From Melampsora larici-populina 98AG31 (taxonomy: Eukaryota > Basidiomycota > Pucciniomycetes > Pucciniales > Melampsoraceae): DNA of 64,000 nt. Below the pieces are notes generated by a model, which searched no databases, was not told the origin of the DNA, and saw only the letters and a program-made list of their open reading frames with translations. The position numbers and the translations under genes were made by a program. Location of the stretch: positions 528,415 to 592,414 of the forward strand of contig NW_006768791.1 in NCBI RefSeq assembly GCF_000204055.1, in the 5' to 3' direction. The stretch's first letter is position 1. Each line of letters opens with the position of its first letter. Shown in pieces: positions 11,674 to 23,753 of the stretch.

Positions 11674-13595
11674 GGTACCACCACGGTGTCCGCACTACCC
11701 CTAAGATGAGACCATACTCCTCAAGGTGGAAGGGAGAGAGTCGGGAGTCTAATTCACCAAACTTAACACTAATTCAATATTATAATCATCACCAATGTGA
11801 GACGCTAGCTGATATGAGTCGAGTAGATGCAAGTTGTAACACCCTCATGCTGTTTCGACAATAAAATTCTATAATGCTACACTATCTTTGATATGCGGCT
11901 TCACCATCATCCTAAAGTTGAGCTTAAATCACATGTGTGATGTAAGTGTGACTCAGGATGTTTTCACCCGAACAACTACATTCGAGCAATGAGACTGAAG
12001 AGGAAAAAGGAATAGGGAAACTCAAGTTTGTCAAAATCATGTTAGACTTGAAATATATCGATCCCTTGGTTCGTTTGATCTCAAATTAAATGTTTTAGCC
12101 AATTGGTACAACATTTTTTGCTAGATGAATCAACCTTCATCGGTGGTGTGATGCATCATGTCATCCTATTTTAATTTATCAAGAAGAAGACTTATTGGAG
12201 GATCCAAAGAACCGAGGACATCAAAGCTCGACAAACTCCCTATTTATTATGAACTGTTCCGGACATCTCATCAAACACTTTGTCAAGTTTGCGATTAGCT
12301 TAACACAAGGATCATGTATTGAGGTGGAACAGGATGTAATGAGGGTGGTACCTCGTGGTACATATCACTCTCGAACATTCAGGTGCAGTCTCATCAAGCT
12401 CAGCAAAAAAATATCTATGTATGTTCTTACTCTAATGTTCATCAAATCGAAGCAACCTTTCGATTTTTTTTCCTCCGTTCTTAAAACTCCTACATAGTGA
12501 AGTACACTTTGTCTTCCTAAATTTTCATCTGAGTTATAAATTATCATGTTGTATCAATTTACCAATTCCCTCCCCAGATTTCTGAGCATCACTATCTTCC
12601 TGCTCATCCATCTCCTTTTACTTATCACATAAATCATGTTAGCAAAGTGTGATAAGATTTCTATCAGTACACAGAAATATAGATTTCTGCAGAAACAAAA
12701 TCTAAGTGAAGTGCACACAGCCATCGATGCAAACACCCGTTTGCCGTTTCGAAGGCGAAAACATCTGCTATAAACCACAGTAACCCGGTTCTTCATCAAA
12801 ATGTGTTTATGGCTCAACACAAGCCTGTCCTCATAAGGGACAGCGGTGCGAAGACTGGCGAGGAGCTACACCTTGTTCGGTATCTATCAAGCTACCCAAG
12901 ATGTAAGTTTATAAATTACACTATCCGTACGTATATTTTGAATGTCTTGATCTCTGATCCTTGACGGTACCACAACTGATCCGCCCTCTACATCTTCTGG
13001 TCCTGACTATCCTCTTCATGCTCTGTTGGTCCGGTGATTTCTTTGTCTTGTAAACAAGACCTAACGTAGAATTCCTTGTCTGACGGTCTCTGTTCAACAC
13101 AGTGCTGGTTGTGAGGAATTCCTTAAAAAGTGTATGTCAAATATAAATCACAAGTTTAAGCAAATACCAGTGGAGATGTTCTAATACATACGTCGGATGT
13201 GAAATATCTCAAGCCATGTAAGCCAGAGGAGCAACAAATCAGAGGATTGAAGGCAGTGTAAAGCTATGTCATTGTAGGTGAGCGCAGTGATAAACATCGC
13301 TATAGAAAATAAATATAGCAGGGCATGTACATAGTAGTAGTAAGAGCGAGAAGAAATGCTGATTTGTAGAAACTTGTTTTGTGCATAGCCAAAAAGACTT
13401 GAAAGAGTCGCCCAGGCAAGTTTATTCGCAGAGAAGGGATTGATGATTGAGATGAATTTGATTTACTTGAGCTTAGAGACATGTCTCTGAAATCAAATTA
13501 AATACAAATTGTATGAAAGGAGGGAGATCTTGATGATGAAATGATGAAATGTTAAGGTGAAGTCGATGAGATGAGAATGGGATTGCGTGGAACTT
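11674..13595. other. Intergenic region between A1 and the ER Hsp90 gene
   Basis: No gene supported. A minus-strand open stretch at 12554-12820 contains several Cys and basic residues but has no start context, splice partner or family match. The last part forms the upstream region of the chaperone gene. Confidence 0.45.
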
Positions 13596-13603
13596 CCACG
13601 TCA
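13596..13603 (-). promoter_or_regulatory. UPRE-like site (TGACGTGG) upstream of the ER Hsp90 gene
   Basis: The minus strand reads TGACGTGG, the core of unfolded-protein-response elements bound by Hac1/XBP1-type bZIP factors. It sits about 240 bp before the start codon of a gene whose product is an ER chaperone, where such a site would be expected. An 8-mer can occur by chance, so this rests on the position. Confidence 0.5.
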
Positions 13604-13633
13604 CAGTCAACCGCGCAGAATAAATTTTTACTA

Positions 13634-13641
13634 GAAAGTTC
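13634..13641 (+). promoter_or_regulatory. Heat-shock-element-like site upstream of the ER Hsp90 gene
   Basis: GAAAGTTC fits the GAAnnTTC core of Hsf1 sites, about 200 bp before the start codon. Another GAACTTC half-site pair lies close by at 13590-13597. The trimeric array usual for strong sites is not evident. Confidence 0.35.
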
Positions 13642-13837
13642 TATTTCATGCTTTAAAGCTCGATTTAAAGACAAAGGGAATCGATTTTCTACCGACAAAT
13701 TCCAGACTCCATACCATACCATAGCCATACCATTACGATACGACACTACATACTCAACAATACCTGATATTTTCTAAATAACTTCAACAAACCATCTTCT
13801 CAAATCAAATCAAAACCAACTAAACTAGCAAACCAAG

Positions 13838-16800
13838 ATGCGATTTACTAAAAACAAACGATTATTTCTATTTGTGACTTTATCTATAGCACTCTTACAT
13901 TTCTCAAAAGCAACAAGTAACTTACAAAATGAACAAGCAGAAGATGTTCAAATCCCAATCTCAGGATTTCAACCAGAACAAGAAATCTTAATGTCAAAGA
14001 ATCAAGAAAAATTCGAATTTCAAGTTGAGTCTTTCACCATTTCCCCTTTTTTCTAACCAAATCAAATTCCAGAAACTGATCTTTGAATGCTTTGAATCCA
14101 TTTCCACAGAGTGATATTGCTAGACTTATGCGTGTCGTCGTTTCTCATCTTTATCATGATCGGGATGTGTTCTTGAGAGAATTGATTAGTAATAGCGGTG
14201 ATGCACTTGAGAAACTTAGATTTGCTTCTTTAACTGATTCATCTGTAAGTTCATTTCATCTGACCTTCAAATCGAACCTCGAACATTCATTGATTGTTTT
14301 GTTTTGTTTTGCTCAGGTATTGGATACTGCACCTGCTCTTAATATCTCGATTATGGCTGATAAACCATCTAAAAGGTTGATCATTAGAGGTAAATCCATC
14401 AATTCTACTTTTTCTCCCAAAAACATAACCTACAAGAATCCTAACACCTCTGAATTTCTTTTGATTAGATTCCGGTGTAGGTATGACTAAATCAGAATTA
14501 CAAAAAAATTTGGGAACGATAGCTAGATCAGGAACTTCTGAATTTTTAAGTAAATTAGAAAAAGGAGAAAAAACAGAAACCTCTAATAATTTGATCGGTC
14601 AATTCGGATTAGGATTTTATTCTTCTTTCTTAGTAGCTGATCGAGTTTTAGTTTCAAGTAAATCTAATTCAGATGATAAACAATGGGTGTTTGAATCGAA
14701 TGCCGATGCTGCTGAATTTAAGATCTCAGAAGATCCTCGTGGTAATTCTTTAGGTCGTGGTACTGAGATCACTTTGTAAGGATCTCATTTGATTTCTATT
14801 CTTCGTTCTCATTCAAATACGTTAACTTACATATGATGTGATTCTATCTATAGGTATATTAAAGATGATGCTACTGAGTATCTAGAGATTGATAAACTTA
14901 AAGAACTCATCTCAACTCACTCTGAGTTTTCCACAACCGCACCAATTTATCTTTGGACTGAAAAAGGTTTGTTTGGTATTTGCTTAACTACGCATTTCTC
15001 TTTTTCTGAATACTGATCTTTCAATAATCTTGAATCTTTAGAGGAAGAAGTTCCAATTGAAGAAGAAGAAAAGCCCAAAACTGATGATGATGAAGATGAA
15101 TCATCAAAAGCAAAAGAGAAAACTGATGAAGAGAAAGATGAAGATGAATTAAAGATTGATGAAGATTCAGAAGATTCAGAAGATAGTTCTACTCCTGCTA
15201 CTCCAAAGACAAAGACTGTAAAGAAACAAGTATGGGATCAACTTAACACAAAGGGACCTATTTGGACTAGGTTAGTGTTTCAATTTGGCTTTGATTCTCA
15301 TCGGATGGTTTGTTAAGCTTTGGTCTTCTGATTGGTTTGTAATAGGGATCCTAAGGAAGTTTCAGATGAAGATTATATTACGTTTTATAAAGCACTTACT
15401 AGTCAAACTGAAGCGCCTTCATCTTGGATTCATTTCAAAGTCAGTCTCACCCACCCTCATAATTTTGTTTTTTTAAATCACTAATCAAAACTTCTTCTTC
15501 AAATACAATAGGGAGATGCAGGTCGAACCGCATTCCATGGATTAATTTTCATTCCTGAAACTTTACCAGCCGATTTCTATACCAAAACTTATGCTCAGTT
15601 AGATTCAGTTCGATTATTTGTACGAAAGGTTTTGATTACCAAAGAACCATCACCTGATTTCCTTCCGAAATGGTTTAATTGGATTAAAGTGATTATTGAT
15701 GCAGACGATTTACCATTGAATGTAGGAAGAGATAGTTTACAAGTTAATAAATCTTTAAGACAAATCCAAAACATCATCTTAAAGAAATTTTTGGATCATT
15801 TAAATCAAGTATCTAAAAAAGAACCGGAAAAGTATTTAAAACTTTGGAAAAAGATTGGTACGACCTTGAAAGTAGGAGCAGTAGAAGATATTAAGAATCG
15901 AGAAAAATTATCAAAATTGATGAGGTTTCATTCATCTGAACTTAAAGAAGGATCACTGGTTAGTTTAGATGAATATGTAGCTAGAAGAAAGAAAAATCAA
16001 AAACAAATATACTTTATGGCTGGTGCAGGTATGGAAGTTAAAGATTTAAGTAGATCACCTTTCGTGGAGAAATTAGTAGCACGTGGTTATGAAGTTTTGT
16101 ATTTGGTGGATCCAATGGATGAGATGATTACTCAAAGTTTGGCTACGTATGATGGACTTAAATTTCAGGATGTGGCAAAGAAAGGTCTTAAGATGGGAGA
16201 TGAAGATGATGATGAAGATGAAAAGGCTGCTTTCGAAGAATATAAGAAGGAGTATGAACCGTTATCTAAGTGGATTCAGAAGGAGTTGGATGAGTATGTT
16301 GGTGATGGTACGTACCACTCTCTTTACTCCTTTTTTGCGTTGCTTGACTGACTCGTCATTTTTTTTGTATTGATGATCAAACAGTGGTGATCTCTAACCG
16401 ATTAACGACTTCACCCTGTGCTGTTGTCGCTGATTCATACGCATGGACTGTAAGTACCTCTTGAACCTCAATCATTGTTCTAATCCTTGAAATCTTATAC
16501 TGAAATTGATTCTTTGAAACTTTGATCTTTTCAGGGTAACATGGAACGATTGATGGCAGCTCAAGGAAGTCGAGGATCAGAAAACAACTTTATGATGGAC
16601 ATGATCAAGAAAGCGAAAAAAGTATTTGAGATCAACCCGAAACATCCGTTGATCCAAGGATTATTGAGTAAAGTACCAGAAGGAGAAGAAGAAGCGGATG
16701 AAGAACTTAAATATGTAGTTAGAACACTTTGGGATACATCTTTGGTTAGATCAGGATTTAACGTGGTAGACAACAATGCATATTTTGATCGAATTGAAGT

Positions 16801-17323
16801 TTTATTGAGGAAATCGATTGGGGTAGATGAAAAGGAAAAAGTAGATGTTGGAGAAATCAAACCTGCACCAGCTGTTGAAGTTGGACCGGTTGATGGTAGA
16901 AAAGAAGGAGAAGGATCAACATCAACAGAAGAGAACGTTGTAGGAAAAGAAGAAGAAAAGAACGAAGAATGGAAAGATTGGTCTAAAGTTAAAGAAGATT
17001 TAAAAACGAAAGAAGAAACAAGTTCAGAAGAAAAGAAAGTAGAAGAAGAAGCAGAATCGAAAGTAGAAGAAGAATCGATGGAAGTAGAAGAAAAAGATGA
17101 TGATGAATCGGAAAAGAAAGATCCAAAGAAGAGTGAAGAATTTCAAGAAGCTAATCAAAAGATGAAAGATGAATTAAAGAAATTAGAAGAAATGTTAAAA
17201 GGAATGCAAGGTCAGAAAGGAGCTGATGGGAAAGAAATGCCAGATTTAGGTGATTTGAGTGAGATGCTAAAGGGATTTGGTAATATTAAGGATGATGATG
17301 ATACTGGTCATGATGAACTTTAG
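13838..17323 (+). CDS. Endoplasmic-reticulum Hsp90 (GRP94/endoplasmin type)
   Basis: Ten exons join in phase: 13838-14023, 14110-14244, 14317-14389, 14469-14775, 14854-14966, 15042-15270, 15346-15439, 15512-16307, 16385-16449, 16535-17323. They give 928 aa. It starts with a signal peptide ([20 protein letters not shown]) and ends in HDEL, the ER-retrieval signal. In between are the Hsp90 ATPase motifs ([29 protein letters not shown]), an acidic charged linker, the middle domain ([19 protein letters not shown]) and the C-terminal dimerisation region with [12 protein letters not shown]. An Asp/Glu/Lys-rich stretch of over 150 residues precedes HDEL, making it longer than animal GRP94 (about 800 aa). 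It should fold secreted and membrane clients in the ER lumen using ATP. Budding and fission yeast lack this paralogue. The combination of signal peptide and HDEL excludes the cytosolic Hsp90. Confidence 0.96.
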
Positions 17324-18634
17324 AATAAAAAAAAGTTAGATTGGTTCTTTTGTTGAGTGGTTGATGATTTTCTTTCTTTTTCGGGTCTCGTTGTTATGTT
17401 GGGTTCCTTTTACTATTTTCTTTGTATATTCTTTACTGCTACAATTTTTTAAAAAAACCTTTTTGATTAGAATGATTTTGTGATTTTGTTTTATGTTTTT
17501 TTGAGCTATTGAAAAGAATTTCTATAAATATAGATACAAACAGTAGTGATTCGAGAATTTGGATCTCAAATTTAAGAAATTTGAATTGTAAGTGGATTTG
17601 GTTTTAGGAAATGGTACATATAATGAGCGATTTGAGGTATCAGTTGAGTCAATCATGCAATGCTGATAGATGCTCACTGAAGAATTGAACTTGATGCATT
17701 TGATTACCTTTAACAAATAGGATCACCTGCACTGCAGATTGACTTTCAGCATATCATAATCTTTGAGTTTGTTTTGTTTTCACTAGACCTTATCAACTTT
17801 TACTCTTTTCCTAATCCTTTATTTTTACCAATCTGTTTTTGTTTATCAGGATCTCTTGAACATTTCAATAGTTCTGAACTCATAATTAACCTTAAGCAAA
17901 GCCCCTTGTGTGCACGCGGTATTGTTAAGCTCGCGAAAAGATACCTGGAATTGATCATGGGTGTATGATCATGTTGAACTTCATCTTCAACTGCAATTTG
18001 ATGTTCCGGGACTGCTACATACTCCCTTGTTCCCCCCGATTCTTTGTCCTCGGACGCGGTAGCTTGGATTCTCCTATCAGTATTCTTGATACACCCCCAC
18101 TTGATAAATAGGAGAAGAGGAGACAAAGGAAGGTTGGACTGCTCATGTTTTGTATGAGCAAGATCTGTTGGACAGATTGGCTAACCACCTTCAAACTTGA
18201 TACAACGTATGAGATCGAACGGACAAACTGATCAATCCATTTTACATCAGATTATATCATTCATGATTGTGATCGAATTGGTTTTCCCTTTTCCTTTCTC
18301 CGCCCTCGATTTTATTCCTCGGATGATGTCCTTCAGATGACAAACTCCTAAGGCCGACGTACATCACATGAAACTTGAGCTCCACTTTAGAATGCATAGA
18401 ATGATCGCAAAGTCTCATATCATAGATCGCTAGCATTATAATTTTTGTCGAAACGGCATGGGCATTGGCGGGCATGGGGGTGTTGCGTCCATGACTACTG
18501 TTCATTATATCGAACTTGACTCGTATTAGTTAGCCTCTAACACTGATAGAAACCATAATTTCAGATTAGTCTCATGACTCTCTCCTTTACAATTTGAGGT
18601 TGAAGGTATGTAGTGCGAATATCGCGATGGTACA
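17324..18634. other. Intergenic region between ER Hsp90 and A2
   Basis: The first part is the AT-rich 3' flank of the chaperone gene. Around 18270-18430 there is a block (CACATGAAACTTGA context) that reappears at about 22030-22140 upstream of A3, so it belongs to the duplicated A-gene upstream module. No further gene is supported. Confidence 0.5.
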
Positions 18635-18689
18635 CACAGCTTGACGCGACTTATCACTACTTACCAAACGCCAGGAAAGGGTATAAATA
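18635..18689 (+). promoter_or_regulatory. Promoter of A2: conserved block and TATA box
   Basis: The block 18635-18656 (CTTGACGCGACTTATCA core) equals the one upstream of A1. TATAAATA follows at 18682-18689, about 210 nt before the start codon. The 5' leader directly before the ATG is also nearly identical to that of A1 (ATAAACCTC...TTTACAA). Confidence 0.55.
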
Positions 18690-18897
18690 ATGGCGACAGA
18701 GGGCATGAGCAATCCTTCCCCCAGAAGCCAAATACTTTAGCTTTGTGTTCCTTTCACTTCATCATCATTACTCAGTAAAATCCCTTAAACAGACGCTCTT
18801 TTTATAACCAAGCCAACCAACACATTCCCTTGAGTCATCAATTCACTTCAACATAAACCTCAAAATTTATTAAACCAAACATCTTTACAAAATCACA

Positions 18898-19312
18898 ATG
18901 AGATTCTTCTTGGCTTGCTTTTTGTTCCTTTCACCTATCCTTGTGAGGGGTAATATGGAGGAGGCAGTTGAGAAGGCCGTCTCCACGATGCAATCAGACC
19001 CAGGAGGATTCGGATATGCTCTCGGTGAGAAAGCGCGACCCGTTGCGGATTGGCTTGACGCCGATGCACCGGCAAGTGGACATGGTAAGTGCTTCGACTG
19101 ACTCTTCAACAAGTCATCTCATCTTTTCAAAGATTCAATCTCTGTCTAATGAAGTTTCTTCTAACCTATTGCGTTCGATCACAGAATGGGAAAGTGTAAC
19201 ACGATCGTATCACCCTTCTCATGGGGTCCCGATAAGTAAGGAAGAGGTCGTGAATTGGATTGATAATGATCTATCTCGCATCAGAGGACGCGGTCAACCT
19301 CCTCGTTCTTAA
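18898..19312 (+). CDS. Family A small secreted protein, copy A2
   Basis: Two exons, 18898-19084 and 19185-19312, joined in phase 1 (GTAAGT donor, ATCACAG acceptor), encode 104 aa. The signal peptide MRFFLACFLFLSPILVRG differs from A1 at few positions. Family features in the mature part: DP-x2-F ... LGEKARPVADWL before the intron, then E-W-E ... HG ... SKEEVVNWIDNDLSRIRG after it. The intron position and phase, and the last bases of the intron, are the same as in A1. No cysteine is conserved in the mature parts, so the fold is not disulfide-based. The function is unknown; an effector role is inferred from size, signal peptide and clustering. Confidence 0.78.
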
Positions 19313-20360
19313 ATTGGGTCCGAATGAGTCTGTACTATTGTATCTAAACGTTTTTTTGGTGATCCAACGAATCATATGAATGGGGAATGAAGCTTCAACA
19401 AGAAATCATTTCTAAATTTCTCAAATATCATATTCATTGAATCAAGTTGACCTATATACATAAATCACTTTGCCAAACTCTTGTGCAGTCTTCACTTGTG
19501 AATCTCATTTCACAACTGATTTCAATTAAATAATCATTCGAATGTGGAAGTTCTGTGAGGATAAAGGCTGAGCCGAAGATCTGGGTCTCGGGGATTTCCA
19601 GTCCGCATAGCAGCGCAATGATCAAAACTAAACTTGACAGTTCTTACTCGGGGAAGACCTTTTCATCTTTCTACCAAGCTGAGCAGGACACTTACATAGC
19701 ACCCACCGAGGCAAGTTAAGATGAGTAAAAGTATTGTGCTCGATAAGAGTATGATACATATACAACATAGCAAGCAATCTGGTCCTGGATGGAGAGAAGC
19801 CCATCACCCGAGACTGAGATCAAGAAGGGCGCGAGCTTTCATGGCGCACCAGCCCTATCAAGACTGTATAAAATGACTCGCTACCCAAGCTTTGGAGATT
19901 ATTCCTCGTGCAGGCAGGGTTGAGTTGATGCACTTCATCTGATAATTTTGTTTACAAAACTTTTAGGATATTCAACTTTTATGGATACATCAACAAGTTT
20001 TCAAGGGATGTCTATGTACTAGTATAATACTTCAGGAGCTGCGAACCTCATGTTTCCCTTCCAACATAGCATGCAAAGCGTCACTTCCAATCAATGGTGG
20101 TCACCTTTGTCATTTTATCAAGATGAGGTCATGTGACTTACAAGATGGAAAATGTACGCAAGAGAGGGCTGGTCGAAGTGTGTATATAGGGATCTTGTTG
20201 GGGGTTGTTTGCTCAGCCTAAAATTAATGTTATAGGTACCTTTCTACGATTGATGAGGAATGCAACCTTGACAAGGCAAATATAGCTCTTCAGTGAGCCA
20301 ACCCGCTTAGAAACAGGTACAGAATGACGAGAACAAGTTGAGATTCTTTTTGTTTTGCCC
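19313..20360. other. Intergenic region between A2 and B1
   Basis: No gene supported. The right half (from about 20060) is similar to the upstream regions of B2 and B3 (GATGAGGTCATGTG, ...GATCTTG..., AGAATGACGAGA blocks), and is therefore the duplicated promoter module of family B. Confidence 0.5.
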
Positions 20361-20367
20361 TATATAA
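20361..20367 (+). promoter_or_regulatory. TATA box of B1 in the shared GCCCTATATAA context
   Basis: TATATAA preceded by GCCC, as in B2 (30803) and B3 (32943). It lies 200-225 nt before the start codon in all three, with TCAGCACAC and TTTTCCCGC blocks in between. Confidence 0.55.
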
Positions 20368-20587
20368 CAGTCACCGAATTACTTGACATCTTGATCTTCA
20401 GCACACTTTCATCCTCCAGCTTTTCCCGCTTCTTACGTTCTCCATTCCTTCTACTGGATCATTTATCATATCATATAAGAGCACCTCTTCTATCTTCTAG
20501 TATCACAACTCCTTATCCTGTACTAGTAGTAGCACCAACAACCCATATCAACCTTCTTCTCTTATTAAACCCAACACTTCACACAAT

Positions 20588-21387
20588 ATGCACTCTCAAT
20601 CTTCTTCGCCTTCTCTTATCCAGGGTTCCTTTGTACCCCTTGATGACGAGACTACTTTTGAACCCATGTGTGTAACCCGGCTCGAGTACAATGTTCCCTC
20701 GATGCGCGACCAAGCAGTCTTGAGACGTCAGTTGACTTTCATCTATCTCTTTACTTAACTGGAATTGGGCTGACATCTTGTTGGCCAGTAGCATTTCGAC
20801 CAATGCCATTTAGGCATCGAGTTGAGGAGGTACGGCCAATTCGACAACGGGATACCTCGGTTTCTCAACTCATCAGCATGTTTGACCACTTGATCGATGA
20901 AGAGATGGTATGCGAGTCCGACGCGTCAACTTCCCCCGACATCGGCTCCATTGCACGAAGTCTGACTTACAAAAGCTCATCTGGACCGGACACGTATGCT
21001 CCCTTCTTTTCTAATAACTCTGAACAGGACAATTTGATGACCGAATCCACTTCTCGTGCTTTCAGTCACACTCATAATGCCGACTCCAACTCTCCATCAC
21101 GATCATCTGTGGCACCTTTTCCGATTCCTCATCACATGATTGATTGGACGGTAGATGTTAATCTAGACGCATCGTCCCTACCAAAGTGGGAAAACCCACA
21201 AGTCGACCGATCAACAACTGCCAACAACACCTATGTAGAAGAGAATTGTCAGGAGACTAAACGTCGCAAGCTTCCCTCCGAATGCCGACAACTAGTCTTC
21301 GTTCCAAGACACTCCAGCCCCACCTCATCGCATACAGCGGGTGAAGATGAACCAAGGAAGAGAAGGAAAAGATGCAATGAATCCTGA
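20588..21387 (+). CDS. Family B protein with basic nuclear-type tail, copy B1
   Basis: Exons 20588-20726 and 20792-21387 join in phase 1 (GTCAGT donor, CAGTAG acceptor) to 244 aa. There is no signal peptide. Conserved family blocks: an N-terminal Ser-rich stretch ending QAVLRR, then FRPMPFRHR and RPIRQ, SQLISMFDHL, a variable Ser/Thr/Asp-rich middle, MIDWTVDVNLDASSLPKW, VEENC followed by RRK, and a C-terminal EPRKRRKRCN that looks like a nuclear localisation signal. No known domain was recognised. The three B copies lie head-to-tail and alternate with family A genes, with matching upstream and downstream flanks. The conserved blocks separated by fast-changing linkers suggest a scaffold or regulator rather than an enzyme; this is inference only. 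Confidence 0.75.
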
Positions 21388-22458
21388 ATCACCTCGTTCC
21401 GGTTTGATGGCAACAAGGCTATTGATGATGATCCATGTACTAGTAGTCGGTTTTGGGGGTAGATGAGGCGCTTTGATTGATCAGGAATGGAAGCTTGGGC
21501 TATGGGCTTGTCTTTTTCTTTTCCTTTACTATTCCTCTTTGTTCTTTTCTCATTCTCGTACCTTTTTCCTCTTTTTATCCTTGTTCTCATGATTATGTTT
21601 GTTTTCATTGCTTATCATTTTTATTCTTGATAAGATGCATGTACCAACATTCTTAGTCGATATGTATGACCAAATTGTCATCCTTATCATATTTTTTAGT
21701 CTTACATCTTCTTGCAGTTCAATGACCAATTTGATTCATATTTTTTGCGTCAGAGCCTTCTCAATAAAATGATTTGTAACCTACATGAAAAGTAATGTGG
21801 TCAGATATAAGGCTGTCCACATGGATTATGTCCTAGTCCTTTCAAGTAGGCCTCACACATCTAGAAAATCTAATCCATACTATGCATTCATATCCTCATA
21901 TCCAAACCATATCTTCACATGGAAAGCTATTCCCTGCTGAGAGGCTCAAAGTCTGGGGAGAGTGATATCCTTTGTAATCTTTTCACTCTCTGAATTCATA
22001 TTTTTACATTTGATAAGTTGTTTTTCCCGTTTCCTTTCCCCGCGCTCAACTTCATTCCCCAGACGGCGTTTGGCACGTGGAAACCTCTAAAGCGGACTTA
22101 CATCACATGAAACTTGAATTTACTTATATGAAAGGAATAATGACTTTGAACTTAATTAGTCGACGACATCCACTAAATTGAAACTGACTCATATTGTAAT
22201 TAGCTTCTGACATTGATGAAAATGCATCATAGCAAATCAGTCTCCTCACACTCTTCGTTCTGACCGACGGCATGCTTACCTTCATTCCACAGTCCACATT
22301 GCTCAACATTGTCTTCTTTTGATTCCATCTTTAAACTCAGCAACCATCTCTCAGCACACATTCTTTCTATAATCAGATCATCAATCAAGTTTTCGTGGCT
22401 TGAGATCACTTTGATACATACTTCATATTTCCTTTTTTACAAGATCCAAGTTCGACCA
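21388..22458. other. Intergenic region between B1 and the A3 fragment
   Basis: The 3' flank of B1 (pyrimidine-rich TTTTCTTTTCC tract, then CATGAAAAGTAATGTGGTCAGA) is repeated after B2 and B3. From about 22030 the upstream module seen before A2 begins. No separate gene is supported. Confidence 0.5.
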
Positions 22459-22608
22459 ATGAATAAAAATATCAGAATCGTGCTATTTTGTCTTATGATC
22501 TTCGCACCCCTCTTTGTGATAGGAGGTATAGAGAAAATAATTGCTGCTTCCCACCAAAGGCACGACGTGTTAAGACACTTCTATTGTGGTGAGGGAGGTA
22601 AGACTTAG
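22459..22608 (+). pseudogene. Family A copy A3, 5' fragment with signal peptide
   Basis: The reading frame starts with a signal-peptide-like MNKNIRIVLFCLMIFAPLFV. It continues with IEKIIAAS and a short region that lines up with the start of mature A1 (ITEIIS), then ends in a stop at 22606 just where the DIRS-type element region begins. The downstream W-L and WI motifs are missing. It is best read as an A gene truncated by transposon insertion. It is not simply the front half of the fragment at 29.4 kb, because the two overlap in the aligned family region. Confidence 0.5.
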
Positions 22609-23000
22609 ACTAGGTGCACATGTAACCTACACACACGACAAGGTCGGGTGGGACAAAGATACAGAGAGAAGGGAGAGAATTTTCCCTCCCTCTCTACTAA
22701 ATTCTTTTCCTGCACCTCAGTCGTAGAAAGAAGAGAATCAAGCTCTCTTAGGTGATAGATATAAAATATTTTCAATTTTATCAGAAGATTAATCACAATA
22801 AACAAACATCATCAACAAGAATACACACAACAACGCCAAGAAGCTGAATCTAGAAGTTGGAAAACCTTAATCTCAACCCGGGAGACCTACCACAATCAAC
22901 CTTAATTGTCACTCACAACCTTAATTCTCCCTACTATACGAAACCATCCCCTTTTTCACTTAAATCCTTGTCCACAACTTATCAACCATAAAAAGAAGTC

Positions 23001-23722
23001 ATGGATAGTGAAGAATTTCATAACCAAATCGACGAATCGCTCAGAAGGGAACAGGACGAAAGCAAAGGGAAAGAAGCGGAGAATCAAGAGCAAGAGGAAG
23101 AGAAGAAGACTGAGATGGAAGGAGGAAGAGAAGACGATGGAGGCGAAGATGAAGAAAGCCAAGACGAAGGCAAAGGAGAACCGATCCCTGGAACTAGCGC
23201 TAAAGAGAAAGACACCCCCCCGACTAGACAATCGAAGAGGAAGAAAGCTCCACCAAAACCTTTTCCACCAGCGGCAACCGCCAAATCGAAATCGGTGGGA
23301 CCGATACGCATAAAGAAAGCGAAGACGGCGACAAACCAAGCTCCAACACCACCCGACGAAGAAGTCGAAAGACAAACTACGAAAAAGAAAGCGCCAGCCC
23401 GCCAACGCAAAACAAACAACCCACCACTCCGCCCACCTGTCAGTAACCCAATCGTCAACGAACAAGACGACGAGTCTACGGGAAGTGAAGAAGAGACAGA
23501 CAACCAACAAGGTGGACTTTGGACTGGCACGTACAGAAACAAACATCGCCCACAGATAACAACAGTGGGAGGCATCGTGCTAGGTGATGCTGATGAAGGT
23601 TAGTGGAGACGTCGCATTTGTGGCAACCCCCCCCAAATTAAGAACCCTCTTAATACATCCTTCCCTCGGGAAATGCCTCCATGAGAGATGAAATGATAGA
23701 TCCCAAAAGCGGAAGCTAAAAG

Positions 23723-23753
<31 letters not shown>

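Noticed and set aside
17800..18126. 108-codon minus-strand ORF between the chaperone and A2
   Set aside because: No signal peptide, domain or splice partner; overlaps the repeated upstream module of A genes.
22956..23575. Long minus-strand and other-frame ORFs of 135-196 codons opposite the DIRS Gag
   Set aside because: Shadows of the Lys/Glu-rich, low-complexity Gag coding sequence; compositionally odd (Phe/Ser/Leu runs) and without homology.
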